Source: Holacanthus passer
Taxonomy: Eukaryota; Chordata; Actinopteri; Pomacanthidae
Reading direction: 5' to 3'
DNA: 64,000 bases
Assembly: GCA_025331565.1 (NCBI GenBank)
Contig: JAFREQ010000003.1
Coordinates: 10,347,001 to 10,411,000, forward strand
The position numbers and the translations under genes were made by a program. The notes beneath the pieces were generated by a model that saw only the letters and a list, made by a program, of their open reading frames with translations, did not search any database and had not been told where the DNA came from. Below, one piece after another: positions 34,263 through 46,662 of the stretch (position 1 is the first letter of the stretch; each line of letters opens with the position of its first letter).

Positions 34263-36479
34263 TACTAAAACACACCTGACTGTTGAGTTTGCTGTTGATG
34301 CACACTATTGTCCTGAAGTGCAATGCACAAATTAAATTGAGGCGCCACTCACAGCTGAAAAAAAGTTTCGTTGGCAGTGAAAATGATCGAGGTAATGAAA
34401 ACAGTGGGTTTCTAAAATTGCAATTTCACTGGTGTCTGACAACAGACTTGCCGTACCACTGCTAGTAACTGTAAAATGGAAAAGTATGTTGATGTCTTAT
34501 ATGCTATCATAAGTGCAAATATTGTATACTATAAAGATAAGTATATAGTTCATATTATATACAGCTAGGATGTAGTGCTGAACTGTGATTGAATTCCCTG
34601 CTAGCTCCATTCCTGATGCTTTCTATCTGACCCAGAGCTCTGGCCCCTAATGACGTCCAGTCTCATCACATATTTCAATACTGTCTATAAATGCACTCAT
34701 AACTTTAAAATACAATATATAATTTCAATAAAATTATTTAAAAGCAAACGTTTAGCATCTTTTATGCCGAAGGAAAAATAATCATCTCCTGACACCTGAG
34801 GGAGATTTTAGATTACATTTAAATATAGCGATACAGTAGAATACAACATTAAATTTCTTAAATTTCTTTCTTTGTACCAGATCAGCTCCTCTTCTTGCAG
34901 GTTCACATATAAACAGGTGCCCAGACACTCTTTGGGTTAAAATTCTGTTTTCTATGAGCAGCAGTTGCTAAGCAAAATATTCCTAACAGTCTGCTTTGGC
35001 TTGGTGTGGGTGGTCGTTTTTATATCTTGAGGTTACAGACAGAATGATACAGGTTTGGTTTCCTAAATTAACCTCCCATCAAGCTGTCGAGTAATGTGAG
35101 GCCTTTGGTTTGGCTGAGGAATATAAATTCAGCCGACTTGTCACCCTGCTGTGTTCCATTTCTTGCTCAAGAGCAGCAATTTGATGGTAAAATGTTCCAA
35201 ACGCCGGTGCCAACTCAGCTCTCGGGGGAGATGCACAAATATGGGGGTAAGCTCACGACTTTGATGTCATTACATACTAAATCAACTCAGTCAAACTCAA
35301 TTATTTCTCTGATCAGGTTGAGTGTCAAAATGTTGTTAGAACACTTCTTTTACTGTAGTATCTCTAGAGCTCAGACTCGCCCTGCTCTGCTCATAGCCCT
35401 CACATCATTAAGCCCTTAAAGCAACGTAGCAAAGCACAAATTGACTGTATCTCCAGCCTGCAACAAACGCCACCGGCAGGGCGAGGAAGGTGCATTTCAA
35501 CAGGTATCCCATCTCTGCCGTTGCCCTTTCACTTTAAGCATGCCCTTCTTTCATTATCCGAAAATAAAAATGTTGAACTTCACTCTCGTCCGCTGAGAAA
35601 AGCAGATCCAGATGAAATTTTAAGCACCGACCCTGCTGACTAAAATATATTCTTGGTTATAGTTTCTGGGGTATTTCATCCTGTGACACTAAGACTGACA
35701 CAGGACAGTGTGTCCAAGTTGCTCACGTGCCTAAAAGGAAGCTTTTTGACTCAGGCCTCTTTTGCCCCTTTTTACCTTCCAGTGCAGCTCGGAGCTTACA
35801 AAAGAAAATTCATAGGCCAGGCATATACGTGACAGAGCCTTAAAATTCACACACTGCACACACTCAGACATCACAAAGACGTATACACACTTTCAAACGG
35901 GCACAAGCCAACATGTGTGTTTATGTGTGTGCATACTGCATGTTCTGTATATTCACACATCCCTCTAAGGTATGTCAGACTGCTCAGCTAACCCATAAAA
36001 CTCAGGCTTATCGTGTCTATGAGCCTCCTGGTTCTGCAGTTCCCCTCGATCCATCCCAAGGCTCCTCTGATAATCAGCCGCCTCTGTTTGGCCTGAAGTC
36101 TGGCTGAATATCCCCAGGTCTAGAGATATGAGATCCGAGCTCAGGCTTCAAGGTCTCAGTGTGCAAATACAGCACAGCGAGAGTGAAAAGATGTGCAGAT
36201 TCACAAAAGCGTCCGTGCTCCATGTGTGAAAACACATCCAGAAGTGCACTTGTTTACTGAGAACGTAATGAGTATATTATAAAAGACTAAGATGCCCTGG
36301 CTTAGAGATCAGAGGCATCGTTTTTCTTGTTCTAACATCACATGTTGGCCCACTGCTGTGGCTTAGATGGCCCCTCTTGTAATAAACAAGTAATAAATAA
36401 ATAAAGAAGTATGGAGAGCATGTTGAAGTAAAGCAAATTGGGAGTGGGGGGGTAAAGAGAAAGAAAATGAAAAGATAAG
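34263..36479. other. long non-coding stretch
   Basis: AT-rich from 34,263 to 35,090 and more balanced from 35,096 to 36,120. A 107-codon frame at 35,096-35,419 has no domain. No repeat family named. The CA-rich segment near 35,860-35,930 is irregular. Confidence 0.5.
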
Positions 36480-36740
36480 CCACATCAAGTGCAGGCTTAT
36501 CCAACACCCTGCTATAATTGAGACAGCTAATGCATTACAAAGACAGTGTAATCCTAGGTGTCAGAAAGCAATTACATGTAGCTAATTACTAAATAATTAA
36601 TGCAGACAGTTTAACCGGACAGACTGCAAACTTGCCTTGAACTGAGTTTCATGTTTGTCTCTTTTTAGGGTTAAGCCGGGTGCCTCCGTGCCTCGTGACA
36701 GAGGAGAGCCCTTAATTACACTGTATTTTTGTAATAGCCG
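36480..36740. promoter_or_regulatory. candidate homeodomain-rich regulatory block
   Basis: Three TAATTA cores occur at 36,583-36,588, 36,594-36,599 and 36,713-36,718, with CAATTAC just upstream and a CpG-bearing patch at 36,675-36,700. No low-complexity sequence. TAATTA is the preferred core of many paired and LIM homeodomain factors. The cluster is real; function is inferred. Confidence 0.28.
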
Positions 36741-37069
36741 TCAAAACGTACACTCGTGTGAAAGACCTTCTCATCAGTCAGCTTTACAAGAAACTGTAGT
36801 CTTTGGTGAGGGAGAACAAATCATTGCAAAGATGAAATAAGAAGCAAACTTTTATGATTATTTAGCACCTGGTAATCATAAACCTGTTACTCCCAGGAAT
36901 GATTTATCAAGGTTCAGAGGCGCCATATAAATCAATTCATGTCATATGCTGTCACAGTTACTCAGACTCAAATAGTTCCAATGACTGTCGTTTGCAACCA
37001 GGTCGATGGAATAAGTCTCAGTGAAATCAGCCCACAGCAGATGTTAAAAGACCTGTAGATATTGAGGTT
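36741..37069. other. non-coding stretch
   Basis: Unique sequence, no feature seen. Confidence 0.4.
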
Positions 37070-37262
37070 AAAGAGGCTATATTATACGTTTTAGGTTCAT
37101 ACTTTTATTTTACTTCTTGAATAGGTTTATGTGCTTTAATGCTCAAAAGACACACTATTTTTTTCCCATATTGTACTTTGCTGCAGCACCTCTATTCACC
37201 CTCTGTTTCGAAACAGTCAAACTTACACAGGCTTCACCGCTGACTAACGGGCCGCTAACGTG
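37070..37262 (+). repeat. common fish interspersed repeat (GGCTATATTAT..CACCCTCTGT type)
   Basis: The series GGCTATATTATACGTTTTAG, GTTCATACTTTTATTTT, TGCTTTAATGCTCAAAAGAC and TATTCACCCTCTGTTTCGAA follows, in order, a very abundant fish repeat that I recall as containing CTATTATGCTCATTTTCAGG, TTCATACTTGTATTTTGGG and ATTCACCCTCTGTCTGAAAC. It is probably DNA-transposon derived; the superfamily is not certain. The last 40 bases (to 37,262) are a less sure part. Confidence 0.62.
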
Positions 37263-38090
37263 ACAGCTTTGTAGCAGTGTACGGTCTGAGCAAGCTAGCA
37301 GCGAGGTGCTAATCAAGGCTACACAACATTGTCAAGCAAATGAATTAATGCATTATGACCCATTCTATTTCTGTAGTTACATCAGGGTATGTTTATGAAG
37401 TAAATGTACACACTAGGATCCTGGAGCAGAACAGGCTTCGTATTCACATTAGTATTACATCAAATAAAGACATATTTCAGGTTTTCATATATTACATGGG
37501 TTCTGCATGAACCTTTGTTGGTCAAAAAAATCATTCACAGACAAAGAAAAGTACAGTATGTTGTCCTATGTTGTACCTTCAAAGGAAATAGTATGAACAG
37601 ATTATTGACTCAAGCAGTAATCAAAATAAATTATTTGGGATTTGGGACATGTAGCACTGCGTAAAAAATTATTTCAACACCAATAACAGAAGTAAAATCA
37701 AAATCATCCATCCAAATCATATTTATAAGCATTTCTCATTAAATTAGGATAAGTCATCAAGTTTCAAGCTAATGTTTAATAAATGATTTTCTGATCTGCC
37801 TCAGACAGAACATTAGGACTAACTAATGTGATTTTTCTGTGCTTTGAACAGCAACAGCAATTTATATTTCACCTCCATTGTACTGGCGTAGCAGCAGGAG
37901 CCTCTGAGGCAGGTATTTCAAAAAGTGGGCACAAAAGCTGAAGCTGCCAGATATCATTAATGAGTGAGAAAATGTGCTTTGGTGAATTTATCCTCTGATA
38001 AAAACCATTTAAAGATAGTCTTTGAGAATCAGTGCAAAATCAAAATCAAATCATGAACACTGAGATTGGGCTTTTGATTTGTCTAGAAAT
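37263..38090. other. non-coding stretch
   Basis: AT-rich unique sequence; the 86-codon frame at 37,404-37,664 has no domain. Confidence 0.45.
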
Positions 38091-38400
38091 GGTCATTCAT
38101 CTTAAAATCATTTATATTCCCTGGTGTGTTTGCGCCACCATATATTAGTTTTTCCACAGATATACGAAAGCAAAGCTTCCTGGACTCTCTACTCCACAAC
38201 CAAGCTGTCAGTACATTATGGTGGGACGGCAATGCTTTGAAGGGTTGTGAAAGGAACCGATGTGATTGGCCGCGATTGTTACAACCACCAACACACTCGC
38301 ACGTAATGTATGATAATGGATTCTTTCTCATCCCACCTCATTGCCACGGCACAGTTGGCTTTGCTTTGCACATCGCGCCTTGATTCATTAAAATAGAGGC
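38091..38400. promoter_or_regulatory. candidate regulatory block
   Basis: Balanced, repeat-free and CpG-retaining (38,250-38,310), with a CCAAT-like GATTGG at 38,265 and open frames on both strands that are unrelated to any protein I know. Textural evidence only. Confidence 0.22.
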
Positions 38401-39179
38401 CTCAAAGTCACGACGCAAATCACATAAAACATGGAAGAGTACAAGTAGGATCACTTGAAAGAAAAGAAAAAAAAATATTTGAACATGACAAGGATGTTGG
38501 CCTTGGCCCTGACCTTAGGATTAATTTCATACCATATTAACAGAAATCAACCGTGGTCACCGCTATAAGTCCAACCCATGCATAATAATAGCTCTCCAGT
38601 TTAACTCCACCTAGCCAGAATGGAGACACTATGACACAGTATGTGTAATTTGTATGGTCCTCACAGCCTTTGTGGTCGCCCCTCCTTCCCTTGGAGATTC
38701 CTCAGGTAGAACATATCACGTAGAATATAGTCCTCATTGTTCTTTATGTTAATATTATGAGAAGAGTCATCCCCTTACCACACAGTTCAAGGAAAATACT
38801 ATATTTGATCACCTAAAGTGTTTTTTTTTTCCCCCTGCACATAATTGTATTTTTCTCTCACTTTTAATTCTCTACTCCCCTGGAAGTTTCGCCATCTAGG
38901 TCAAGGGTATTAGAGGGAGGCAAATTGCTGCGGCTGCTCCATGCAGCTCGCTTCACAGTAAAGATACTTCCAAAGACACAATGACTTTCTCTTACATTTC
39001 TGTTGCCATATTGTCAATCTGAGGTAAACTGGAGAAGTAAGATGAATATTTTATCTAATACAAATACACATAACAATGCCTCTAGGGATCCAAACTCCAT
39101 TATGCTATAAAGAAGCCCATTGAAATACAGTACTGTGAAGATGAGAAAATATATGAAAGAAGCAATGACAAAAGAGTGT
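38401..39179. other. non-coding stretch
   Basis: A9 and T10 runs near 38,468 and 38,820; otherwise unique sequence without a feature. Confidence 0.45.
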
Positions 39180-39420
39180 AAACAGCCAGCCTCCGGAGTC
39201 GCTCATGCAGGCCCTATACTGTTGCTCCGGCTGTATAAATGTGGCACTAACGGCCTCTGATCAGGCTCTAATGGTATTCATAGTTGCCATGGGTCCTTTC
39301 ACTGAGATATTATTAAGATCATTTTTATTCATGATATCCCTCAAATTGTCCTTGGAAGAAACAGCAGATTATGGGAGGCTGCTGACCCGCGGGTTGTGAA
39401 TAAACATGAAAAACAATCAG
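39180..39420. promoter_or_regulatory. weak regulatory candidate
   Basis: Repeat-free patch with several CpGs, TAATGG and ATTATTAAG segments; bounded downstream by G-rich low complexity at 39,478. Low confidence. Confidence 0.17.
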
Positions 39421-40779
39421 TGTTCCATTTAAAGGCAGAATGGTGTTCAGTCCCGAGCCTCTGGGGTAAGATTGGAGAGGGGGGGGCATCAAAAGAATAA
39501 TGAAATCATTAGAAATGAATTGAAGTGAGAATGAATGATGCTGTCTTCTAACACCTCATCCAGTTTTAAGCCTCTATATTACTGTATGTACAATGAAAAT
39601 TAGAGGGGGGGGGGTCATTTAACTGCACAACAGAAGACACAGTAAAAAAATCTCACTACATTTTGTTTTCATAGATTTCCAGTGATCATAATTATAAGTA
39701 CAAATTACTTGTTTGTGTTTTCTCACTAACCAGCTGTTGGGATTTCAGCACTTTAGCTGTGGCCCACTTCTTTCATTCAGTTTGAAGACATTTCCAAAAA
39801 AAGCACAAGACAGTTTTGCCGGATTGCTTTTTTTGTGCATTTCACCTTGCTCCTTGTTAGTGCGTGTTTTTAAGGTATTCGGTGTTTTAAAAAGTACACA
39901 GACAAAAAGAGCATGCTCTATCACTGGGACATGAAAAGGGATCATGTGTAGTGTTTGTATAGCTTTGAACAATATTCCACCTCTGTTAAAGTATTTATAT
40001 ATGATAAAGTATTTTGGTATGTGATCATATTTTTCCTGCCTTCATGTGTTTACATATGAAAGCCAGTGTGTCCAAAATGTACATGTGTGATTTCAAATAA
40101 TGGCTCACCAGAAGAAAACAGGAAAAAAAAAAAAAAAGTCAAGACCAAAGAGGAGGTGAGATGCCAACTTGGCTTGTTTAGATAGTTGTTAATTGTTTCA
40201 CAGTCTCTTGACACATGTGTCTGCTTTCACCACTTCAGCGTTTTCAGTATGACACCACGCTCTGAAGTGATGGTTACGTAATGCGCTAGGAGTAAAGTTT
40301 ATCTTGCTGCTTTATGGAGAACAATCGGAGAGCAGTTTGTCTTTATTGGCATAAATCATTGCGCGTTAACCCTGCCCTTCAAAGTCTGTATACTTTTGGC
40401 TTAAAACGAGTGAGACGCACAGACTTGTGCGCCTGATGGAATCAAGAAGAGAGTGGATTTGGCTGTATTGTCAACTAGAGTTTGAATCTGTCCTCCACAG
40501 TCTCTGATTGAAAGAGAAAGGGATAAACAAGTGGAACGGCTGCCTGTAGGCACAAAACCATTCAGGAATATCCATATAGAGACAAAGGCAGAACTAGTGG
40601 GAGGGGAGGGAAAGAGGTTGAGTGGCAATTCAGAGAAAGAGCAAACAGAGCAAAGGGATGCAGGCAGGTGACTCTCACTCTTTGAAAGTCTGTCTCCTGC
40701 AAACAAATTGAGCTGTAGCCATGCACCTAGGCACAGTAACAAGAGGCTTTTTGTCTTTTAGATCTTGACAGCTGAGTTG
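39421..40779. other. non-coding stretch with G and A runs
   Basis: G-runs at about 39,480-39,487 and 39,604-39,614 and an A15 run at 40,123-40,137. The minus-strand frame at 40,401-40,742 (113 codons) is serine and leucine-rich without a domain. No gene supported. Confidence 0.5.
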
Positions 40780-41110
40780 AGAGCTAGGCTTAGGGCACGG
40801 AGTTGGCAGTTACCGTGTCGAGCTGTTATATATTTCCCATCAGCGCTTTCCAATAACACGGGGAGAGACAAGAAAGGGCCCGGTGTCAGAAGATAGGGAA
40901 ACACTGGCTGCTGAAACAACCAACAATCAGCGATAAAGGCGCACTGTCTGCCTGCACGCCGACCGTTCGGGCTCGCTCAGCCAATTAACTGTTTATCCCC
41001 CACGTGCTGAGGTTAAAGGCAGGGAATTAAAGTGCAGCTGAGACTATGCTTGACATCTTGGACAGTTAACTGTGAACGTCTCAATGGATTTACGATGTGA
41101 CATTTACACA
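40780..41110. promoter_or_regulatory. candidate regulatory block
   Basis: Repeat-free, CpG-retaining block (40,935-40,980) with a perfect CACGTG E-box at 41,001-41,006, CAATTAAC just upstream at about 40,982 and GGTTAAAGG / GAATTAAAG segments after it. Texture fits a conserved enhancer. It lies 500 bp before the (GT)n at 41,505. Confidence 0.28.
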
Positions 41111-41503
41111 AATCTATACTGCGTGCTCAGTCATGTGTGCACCCATCACGGCACTTAAATTAAAACATAATAGAATGTAAAAGAAAAGGTCCACAAATTT
41201 AGGGGAGAAGATATGATGACAGCAAAGTATTGCTCAAAGTATTTTACTTCTGCAGAAGGTTTTCCAGTTATATGACTTTTTGCATGTGAGGGCAGGTTGC
41301 AGCGGTGCAGACAGTTACTCAGACATTTAAGTCTCATGGAACCATGTGCAATCATTGATAAAATTGTTTTGCATAAACACAATTGCAATATTCATTTTAA
41401 CAAGCACCTGCTACCTGCTCTGCATTTTCAAAATCCCTCCAGGGAAAACAGCTATTTAAACATCTATTATTTTGCATGTGCGTGTGTGGGTAAACGCTAT
41501 GTG

Positions 41504-41504
<1 letters not shown>

Positions 41505-41535
<31 letters not shown>
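41505..41535. repeat. (TG)n microsatellite, about 15 units
   Basis: Uninterrupted TG units, typical length-variable fish microsatellite. Confidence 0.97.
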
Positions 41536-41536
<1 letters not shown>

Positions 41537-41582
41537 TATGGAAGTGTTGGCTGTATGACAATGTATTTTCTCTGCACCGTCT

Positions 41583-41900
41583 GCATTTGCATCCTTAACT
41601 CAGAATCTGCATGCGATCCCGAATTTTGCAAATGCATGCCCGATATGCCTTTTTATTTCCATCCCTGCTGGTAATATGAGAATAACGACAGCTTGGGGGC
41701 CTGATGAAACTGACCTTGGTGTTAATGAGCTTCTCACAGACAGACAGTGGTCCTCTATGCACCTTAATTGACACGGCACCCCTGCATGGGCAGCACCACT
41801 TACCTGTGTCAATCTTAAGAAGACTTCTCAGCCCGTATCTGCCACAGCCATTTGTTCCAGCCACCCTCTCAAGGGATGCAACAGCATTCTCATCATCCTC
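41583..41900. promoter_or_regulatory. candidate regulatory block with inverted octamer motifs
   Basis: GCATTTGCA (41,583-41,591) and TGCAAATGC (41,627-41,635) are a perfect 9-bp inverted pair. The first copy contains a full octamer ATTTGCAT (41,585-41,592). The following 260 bp are repeat-free with AATTGACA and TTAATGAG homeodomain-like cores. POU and octamer factors could bind. Frames on both strands overlap without any domain. Confidence 0.3.
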
Positions 41901-42769
41901 TCTTAAGTGTTTTTCCATTTATTCCATCATTGGATGCAGTCCTATTTTTAATTTCTATTTTTTCACAGTTGTGTGCCCTGGGTAAATTAATGCACTTTGT
42001 GGATTGTGTTCAACAATGAGCACAGCAATTGCAAGTAATCATTTGGAGCTGGTGAATTGGATAAAACTTTTGAATGTGTGATAAGCTCAGAAAGTATAGT
42101 TGTTTTAAAATGAATAAAACAACACAATTCTCATAGAAAAAGCCCATTCTGGTGTTCAGCCAAGTATACTTTTAGGCAAACTTTCTCTGACCCTGAGGCT
42201 TGTCAATTCCATTATGCTCCACATTTGCAATATGTTGCCTTTATACAAATTCTCCTGTAGACATACATTACATATTAACTAGTTTTCTGAATGCCATCAT
42301 AATTTTTTTTTGCTTTGCAACCCCCTATAAACATCACAGAGGGGCTCACAATGAGAATATGTGTGTGCATGTGCGGTTCGCTTGTGTGTGCAGTCACATG
42401 TGCGCTTGTAGACGCACGAGGGGGTCTTGTGAAGCCAGCGAGGATAATTCATATTTTATGGACAGAACAAGTCAAGTGTGTAAAGTTCAACAGAAACATC
42501 AAAGAAAATGAACAGAGGCAATGACATTTTAATCGAAACGACCACCCATGTAAAAATAGCATTGTTGACAGAGGCATTTCATTTGTCCGTAACATTTTTT
42601 TTTTTTGTAACCCCAGCCAGTCATTGTACCAGGGAAGACAAATGGAACTTTGTTTGTGCATGAAGGTCAAATATAAAGAAGAAGAGGGAGACTATATATA
42701 TAATATGTATAATGTATCCATACCCACCTTGGTAGCTTATATCTCACTCAAGCCAAGTCAAACAACATC
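41901..42769. other. non-coding stretch
   Basis: Unique sequence with T-runs near 42,303 and 42,594. The GTGTGTGC patch near 42,360-42,400 is too irregular to call a microsatellite. Confidence 0.45.
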
Positions 42770-42822
42770 CTTATTGTACATTTCCCCACTGTGGGACGAA
42801 TAAAGGTTTATCTTATCTTATC
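42770..42822 (+). mobile_element. LINE/SINE 3' tail (CCCACTGTGGGAC..AATAAAG, TTATC repeats)
   Basis: TTGTACATTTCCCCACTGTG then GGACGAATAAAGG and three TTATC-type units is the characteristic 3' end of fish L2-like LINEs and the SINEs that share their tail. The AATAAA may have served as polyadenylation signal. Only the tail is recognisable, so this is a heavily 5'-truncated copy. Confidence 0.68.
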
Positions 42823-45339
42823 CTTATGAGTCTGATCCCCAAAACTGTAATAACTAAATGCAAATTTTCTTCAAATGTCAAACTACAGTGACAGGTTGGA
42901 CTGTAATATCCCTCAATGATGTGTTTTATTAATTTTATTCAAACAGAAAGGGACCTTCATTTCACATCAGAGACACTGGAACGCGGTTGCGTATAATAAT
43001 TATTTCATATCTCTGAAAATATCACTTTCATATGGGGGAAAGAGTAAGGTGCCTCTGGCTGTGAGGCGAGTTGGTCATGGGTTTTTGGACCATTCTTTGA
43101 ACATCAATCACTACCTGACACTGGGGGGAGCGTTGCTGCTCTCCACATCAGTCACTGACTCCCTTCTGCCCTTAACACTTCAGCACAGGACATGTTCATG
43201 CACTATCAAAGTCAGAGAGCTCCAGTCTGATGACAGTAATGGCTGAAGATGGGAGTGTAAATGGTGAGAGGAAAAGAGAGATTCAGTTCCTGTTCAGAAT
43301 TTTAAGGCGGACTATATACCTTTAGTTAACATACCTTCATTTTATATACATGTAGTTTATATAACTTCATTATTATTATTATTTTAGTGATGGAGGTTAT
43401 TGCATGTATTTCACAGGTACAAATAAATGTTTTGAACTGTTGTATTGAAACCTTTTTTTTTTTTAAATTTAAGCTGTTAAATATGTATAACAGCATAACC
43501 GGCTCCTGTTTAAAAATCAGTCCCTGAATATTTCATCACATAGAATAAGTCAATTTGTACATTTTTTTTTCTATTACGGAGCTGAATTTACCTACAGAGC
43601 TGAAACTTTGGGATCAATAATGAAAATGGCTTTCCATGTTTTAAGTCCGCATTAGCGTCAATTTCACTTAATTTAAATGCTAATGCTGACTCTTTGCACA
43701 TTAGTTTTCAGTTGTGATCATATTCAGGATATCACATTAACATGGAGCATGAGAAACCTGATTATTCATATCCTCGTAAGTATGTTCTTAAAATTATCCA
43801 GGTTTCCACTTTTGTTGAGGCAAGAGACTCTTGATTTGTTGCCAAAATTATATATATTTTTTTTTTTATGTAGTGACTATTAAGGTTTCTAAGGCCAAAC
43901 AACTTGTAACTGTTATTTATGTCAAAGAATATAAGTTGACATTTGGAAAAATACAAGTCAAATTTAGTCCACACTGCATGATTTTCTTTGAAAATTGAAG
44001 GTTGCATTTAAAATCAGAGGAAGTCCAGATGAATGTAAAGATGTTCTACAACGTCCATGTCCAGATGATATATCCTACCAGGATACTTGAACAGGACACT
44101 ATTGAGTATAAATGCACTCATATCATAGGTACTAAACTAGATGTTGATTCCTCCATATCAGGTAATAATGCATTGGGCTAAAGGTCCTTGGCATTTGAGT
44201 TAATTTTACTTTAGTGATGCACATGACCAATCTGCAAATAAACACATCTCCACAAACCAATTAACAAACTGGGACCATGGGTCAGCAGCCCATTTTGCTC
44301 ATTTTCACACAAATGCGTTTCTAATCAGAGGAAATTTAGGTGCTAGGAATAAAGAAATCACCCATAATGTTTGATCGTTTCAAACAAAACACACACACTG
44401 AACCAGCTAATGCCTGTACGTCACTAAAGCCAGTACCAACTTTAATTTCAGCCAACAACACAATGTGGGCCTCTCCACAGTGAGAGACAAAGCCTCAGCT
44501 CTCTTTCAAAGGTGGGAGGGGCAGAATATTATATGATCATAAATGTTCTTTCATATATTAAGGATTAGAGGTTACTCAGTCACTCTCAGATGCCACATCT
44601 TTCATTAGCCCTGCAGTGCTCTGGGGAAGAGCGCTAAATGTCGCATATGAGCTGTCACTAACCGAAGTGGATGGATGGCTGGCTCATGTACCAAAGTTCT
44701 TCCTCTGTGTGTTAGGCAGTGTCGAGGTTTTATTGTGAGTAAAAAAAAAAAAAAATTCACGGCTCACCTTCCAAATGTCATGCAATTCAATATTTTAGGA
44801 TGACACTAGGGTTTTCATTGTGTATGTATTTATTTACTTCAATGGAAAATCACAACGCAGTATAATAAGTAATAATTTTATCCTCTCAAGCGTGCAGTAA
44901 TATAATGGCGTTCTGATATTGTGAGCAGATCAGTTTTCTTTCTGCTCGAGCTCTAAAATCGCACCAGTGCTGGTAGTTAATTGTTCACATGCAATGAATC
45001 AAATGAGCATAAAAAAAAAAAAATACATAAAAGATAACGTTCATTCTTTAGTTCACAGTTAAAGTTGTGCTTTACTGCAGCCAATCCTGTGGGGGAAAAT
45101 ATAGCATTATATTTTAAAGCTACTTTTTTGGTTATAAGCTGTTTGAATAATATTTCTTCACTCAGTTTTTGGCATCAGTGATGGCTATTTTTTTTTCCTG
45201 TACACAAAACCAATTCTTATTAATGACTTCAGTAAAACAAACTAAAGCCAACAAGCAAAATGTTACTCAATAATGAATTTATTTTATTTTACTTCCATGG
45301 TCTACGACAGACAAACTGCACATTACAGTCATTGTTTTG
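42823..45339. other. long non-coding stretch
   Basis: About 2.5 kb without a supportable gene. It contains an A15 run at 44,741-44,755, A13 near 45,011, several T-runs of 10-13 and a repeat-free patch at 44,380-44,520. Open frames at 43,049-43,246 and 43,677-44,007 have no domain. Confidence 0.5.
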
Positions 45340-45808
45340 GGGGTTAGTTAAACTGGACCCAGGAGCGAGACACAGTCAAGGGTGAAGGGGTAAAAGGGAT
45401 TTAAGAAAGGAAACTCCATGAAAAAACAAAAAGGGTAACTAAACACAGGAAGTCCAGGTGGTGCAGAGTTGCTACAGTGGATGGAGGCTCGTAGGTGCTG
45501 AGGCTGTTGGCTGGAGACAAACTGGTGGAGGAAGCACAGAAACCTAGAAAACAGGGGACATGGAAAAGGGGACGATCTGGCAGCTTGCAGGTGAAGGAGA
45601 GTGATATTTAAGCTGCCTGTCGTTAGGTGAAATTGGGGACAGCTGAGAGAATGGAGAGCCCCAGCACCTGAAGACCACACCTCCAGCCACTGAAGCAATG
45701 TCTGAACAAAAAGACTGAACAACCCTAAACCAAAAAACACTGGAGTATAAACCTCAAAAATACACTGAAAATAAACTAGTGAAAACACAAGAGTCCAAAA
45801 CCATGACA
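45340..45808 (-). mobile_element. probable solo LTR of a Gypsy-like retrotransposon
   Basis: Read on the minus strand, the block starts TGTCATGGTTTTGGACTC at 45,808 and ends near a CCTGGGTCCAGTTTAACT segment. The start, the CT-rich interior and the CTGGGTCCA segment near the 3' end resemble the long terminal repeats of an abundant fish Gypsy family. No second repeat or internal coding sequence adjoins it, so it would be a solo repeat left by recombination. I cannot place the far boundary exactly or see a clear target duplication. The 146-codon minus-strand frame inside it is a by-product. Confidence 0.5.
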
Positions 45809-46289
45809 GAGATATCTCACAAAGAAACTGTGGAAAAGACGTTCCTTTTTTTTTTCGTTTGGCATTTTGTCATGTGCCATTGTGGCAGACTAAACTGTTT
45901 CAAAGATATGACATGAGTAATGAGTAAAATATTGTACCATTCTAATTTATAGTATATTCTACTGCTCCAGACTTTTTTTCAAGCGTGTTGCACTTATTAT
46001 GGACTTAAATAGCAAGTGCAATTGGATGCACCCTCACTGTCCTTGCACATGTGACCTGGTGCTTTATGCTGGTCTTTGTGTTTGCGTCACTGAAACAGGG
46101 CTTCGTCCTCCTGCCGGCTCAGCTGTCAATCAAATACCAACAACAACCCACATATGCCTAAAAGCTTGGAAGCTAATAGAAAATCACTGTGGAAAAAAAA
46201 TCTTTTTCAATATGAAACATTACACATACAAAGAGAATATTTATGAAATTACTTTTGCTGGATTTTTAGGGTTGAGTTTTTGACTTGCT
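45809..46289. other. non-coding stretch
   Basis: Unique sequence; a 94-codon frame at 45,999-46,283 has no domain. TGTCAATCAAA near 46,124 resembles a PBX-type site, single copy. Confidence 0.45.
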
Positions 46290-46614
46290 ACAGCTTGGCT
46301 AATGGACCCCTCTTTAGTCCACCATTGTTTCATGACTACTTTTTGTTGACTTTCTATACATTCATTTTTTTCAACGCTTTTCAAACTGTCCTTGACCAAC
46401 ATGCAAGGTTACCGTTTTTCAGCACAAGCTCAGCTATAAGCCTGACTTATCATTTTGTCAATGTTGAAAATTTTACAATTATTTTCGATCCTCACCAGTA
46501 ACCTTGTTATTTTTTTTGTCACTGTGTATATTTTGAATGAGGGGGGATCTTGGATATCTGTGTAACCATGATATTTTATATTAGCACTCTCTCCTACTTT
46601 GTACAGCAGCAGCT

Positions 46615-46662
46615 GCACAGTACAGTTTCCCTTGGGATAAAGCAAATAAAGTTCTACCTCTG
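46615..46662 (+). mobile_element. LINE-like 3' tail, second example
   Basis: CACAGTACAGTTTCCCTTGG then GATAAAGCAAATAAAGTTCT resembles the AATTTCCC(C/T)xxGGGATxAATAAAGT tail of fish L2/CR1 LINEs, less closely than the tail at 42,770. The 320 bases upstream (46,290-46,610) could be an unrecognisable part of the same element. Confidence 0.45.

Noticed and set aside
45348..45788. 146-codon minus-strand frame
   Set aside because: It lies entirely in the LTR-like block and has no domain; a by-product of CT-rich repeat sequence.
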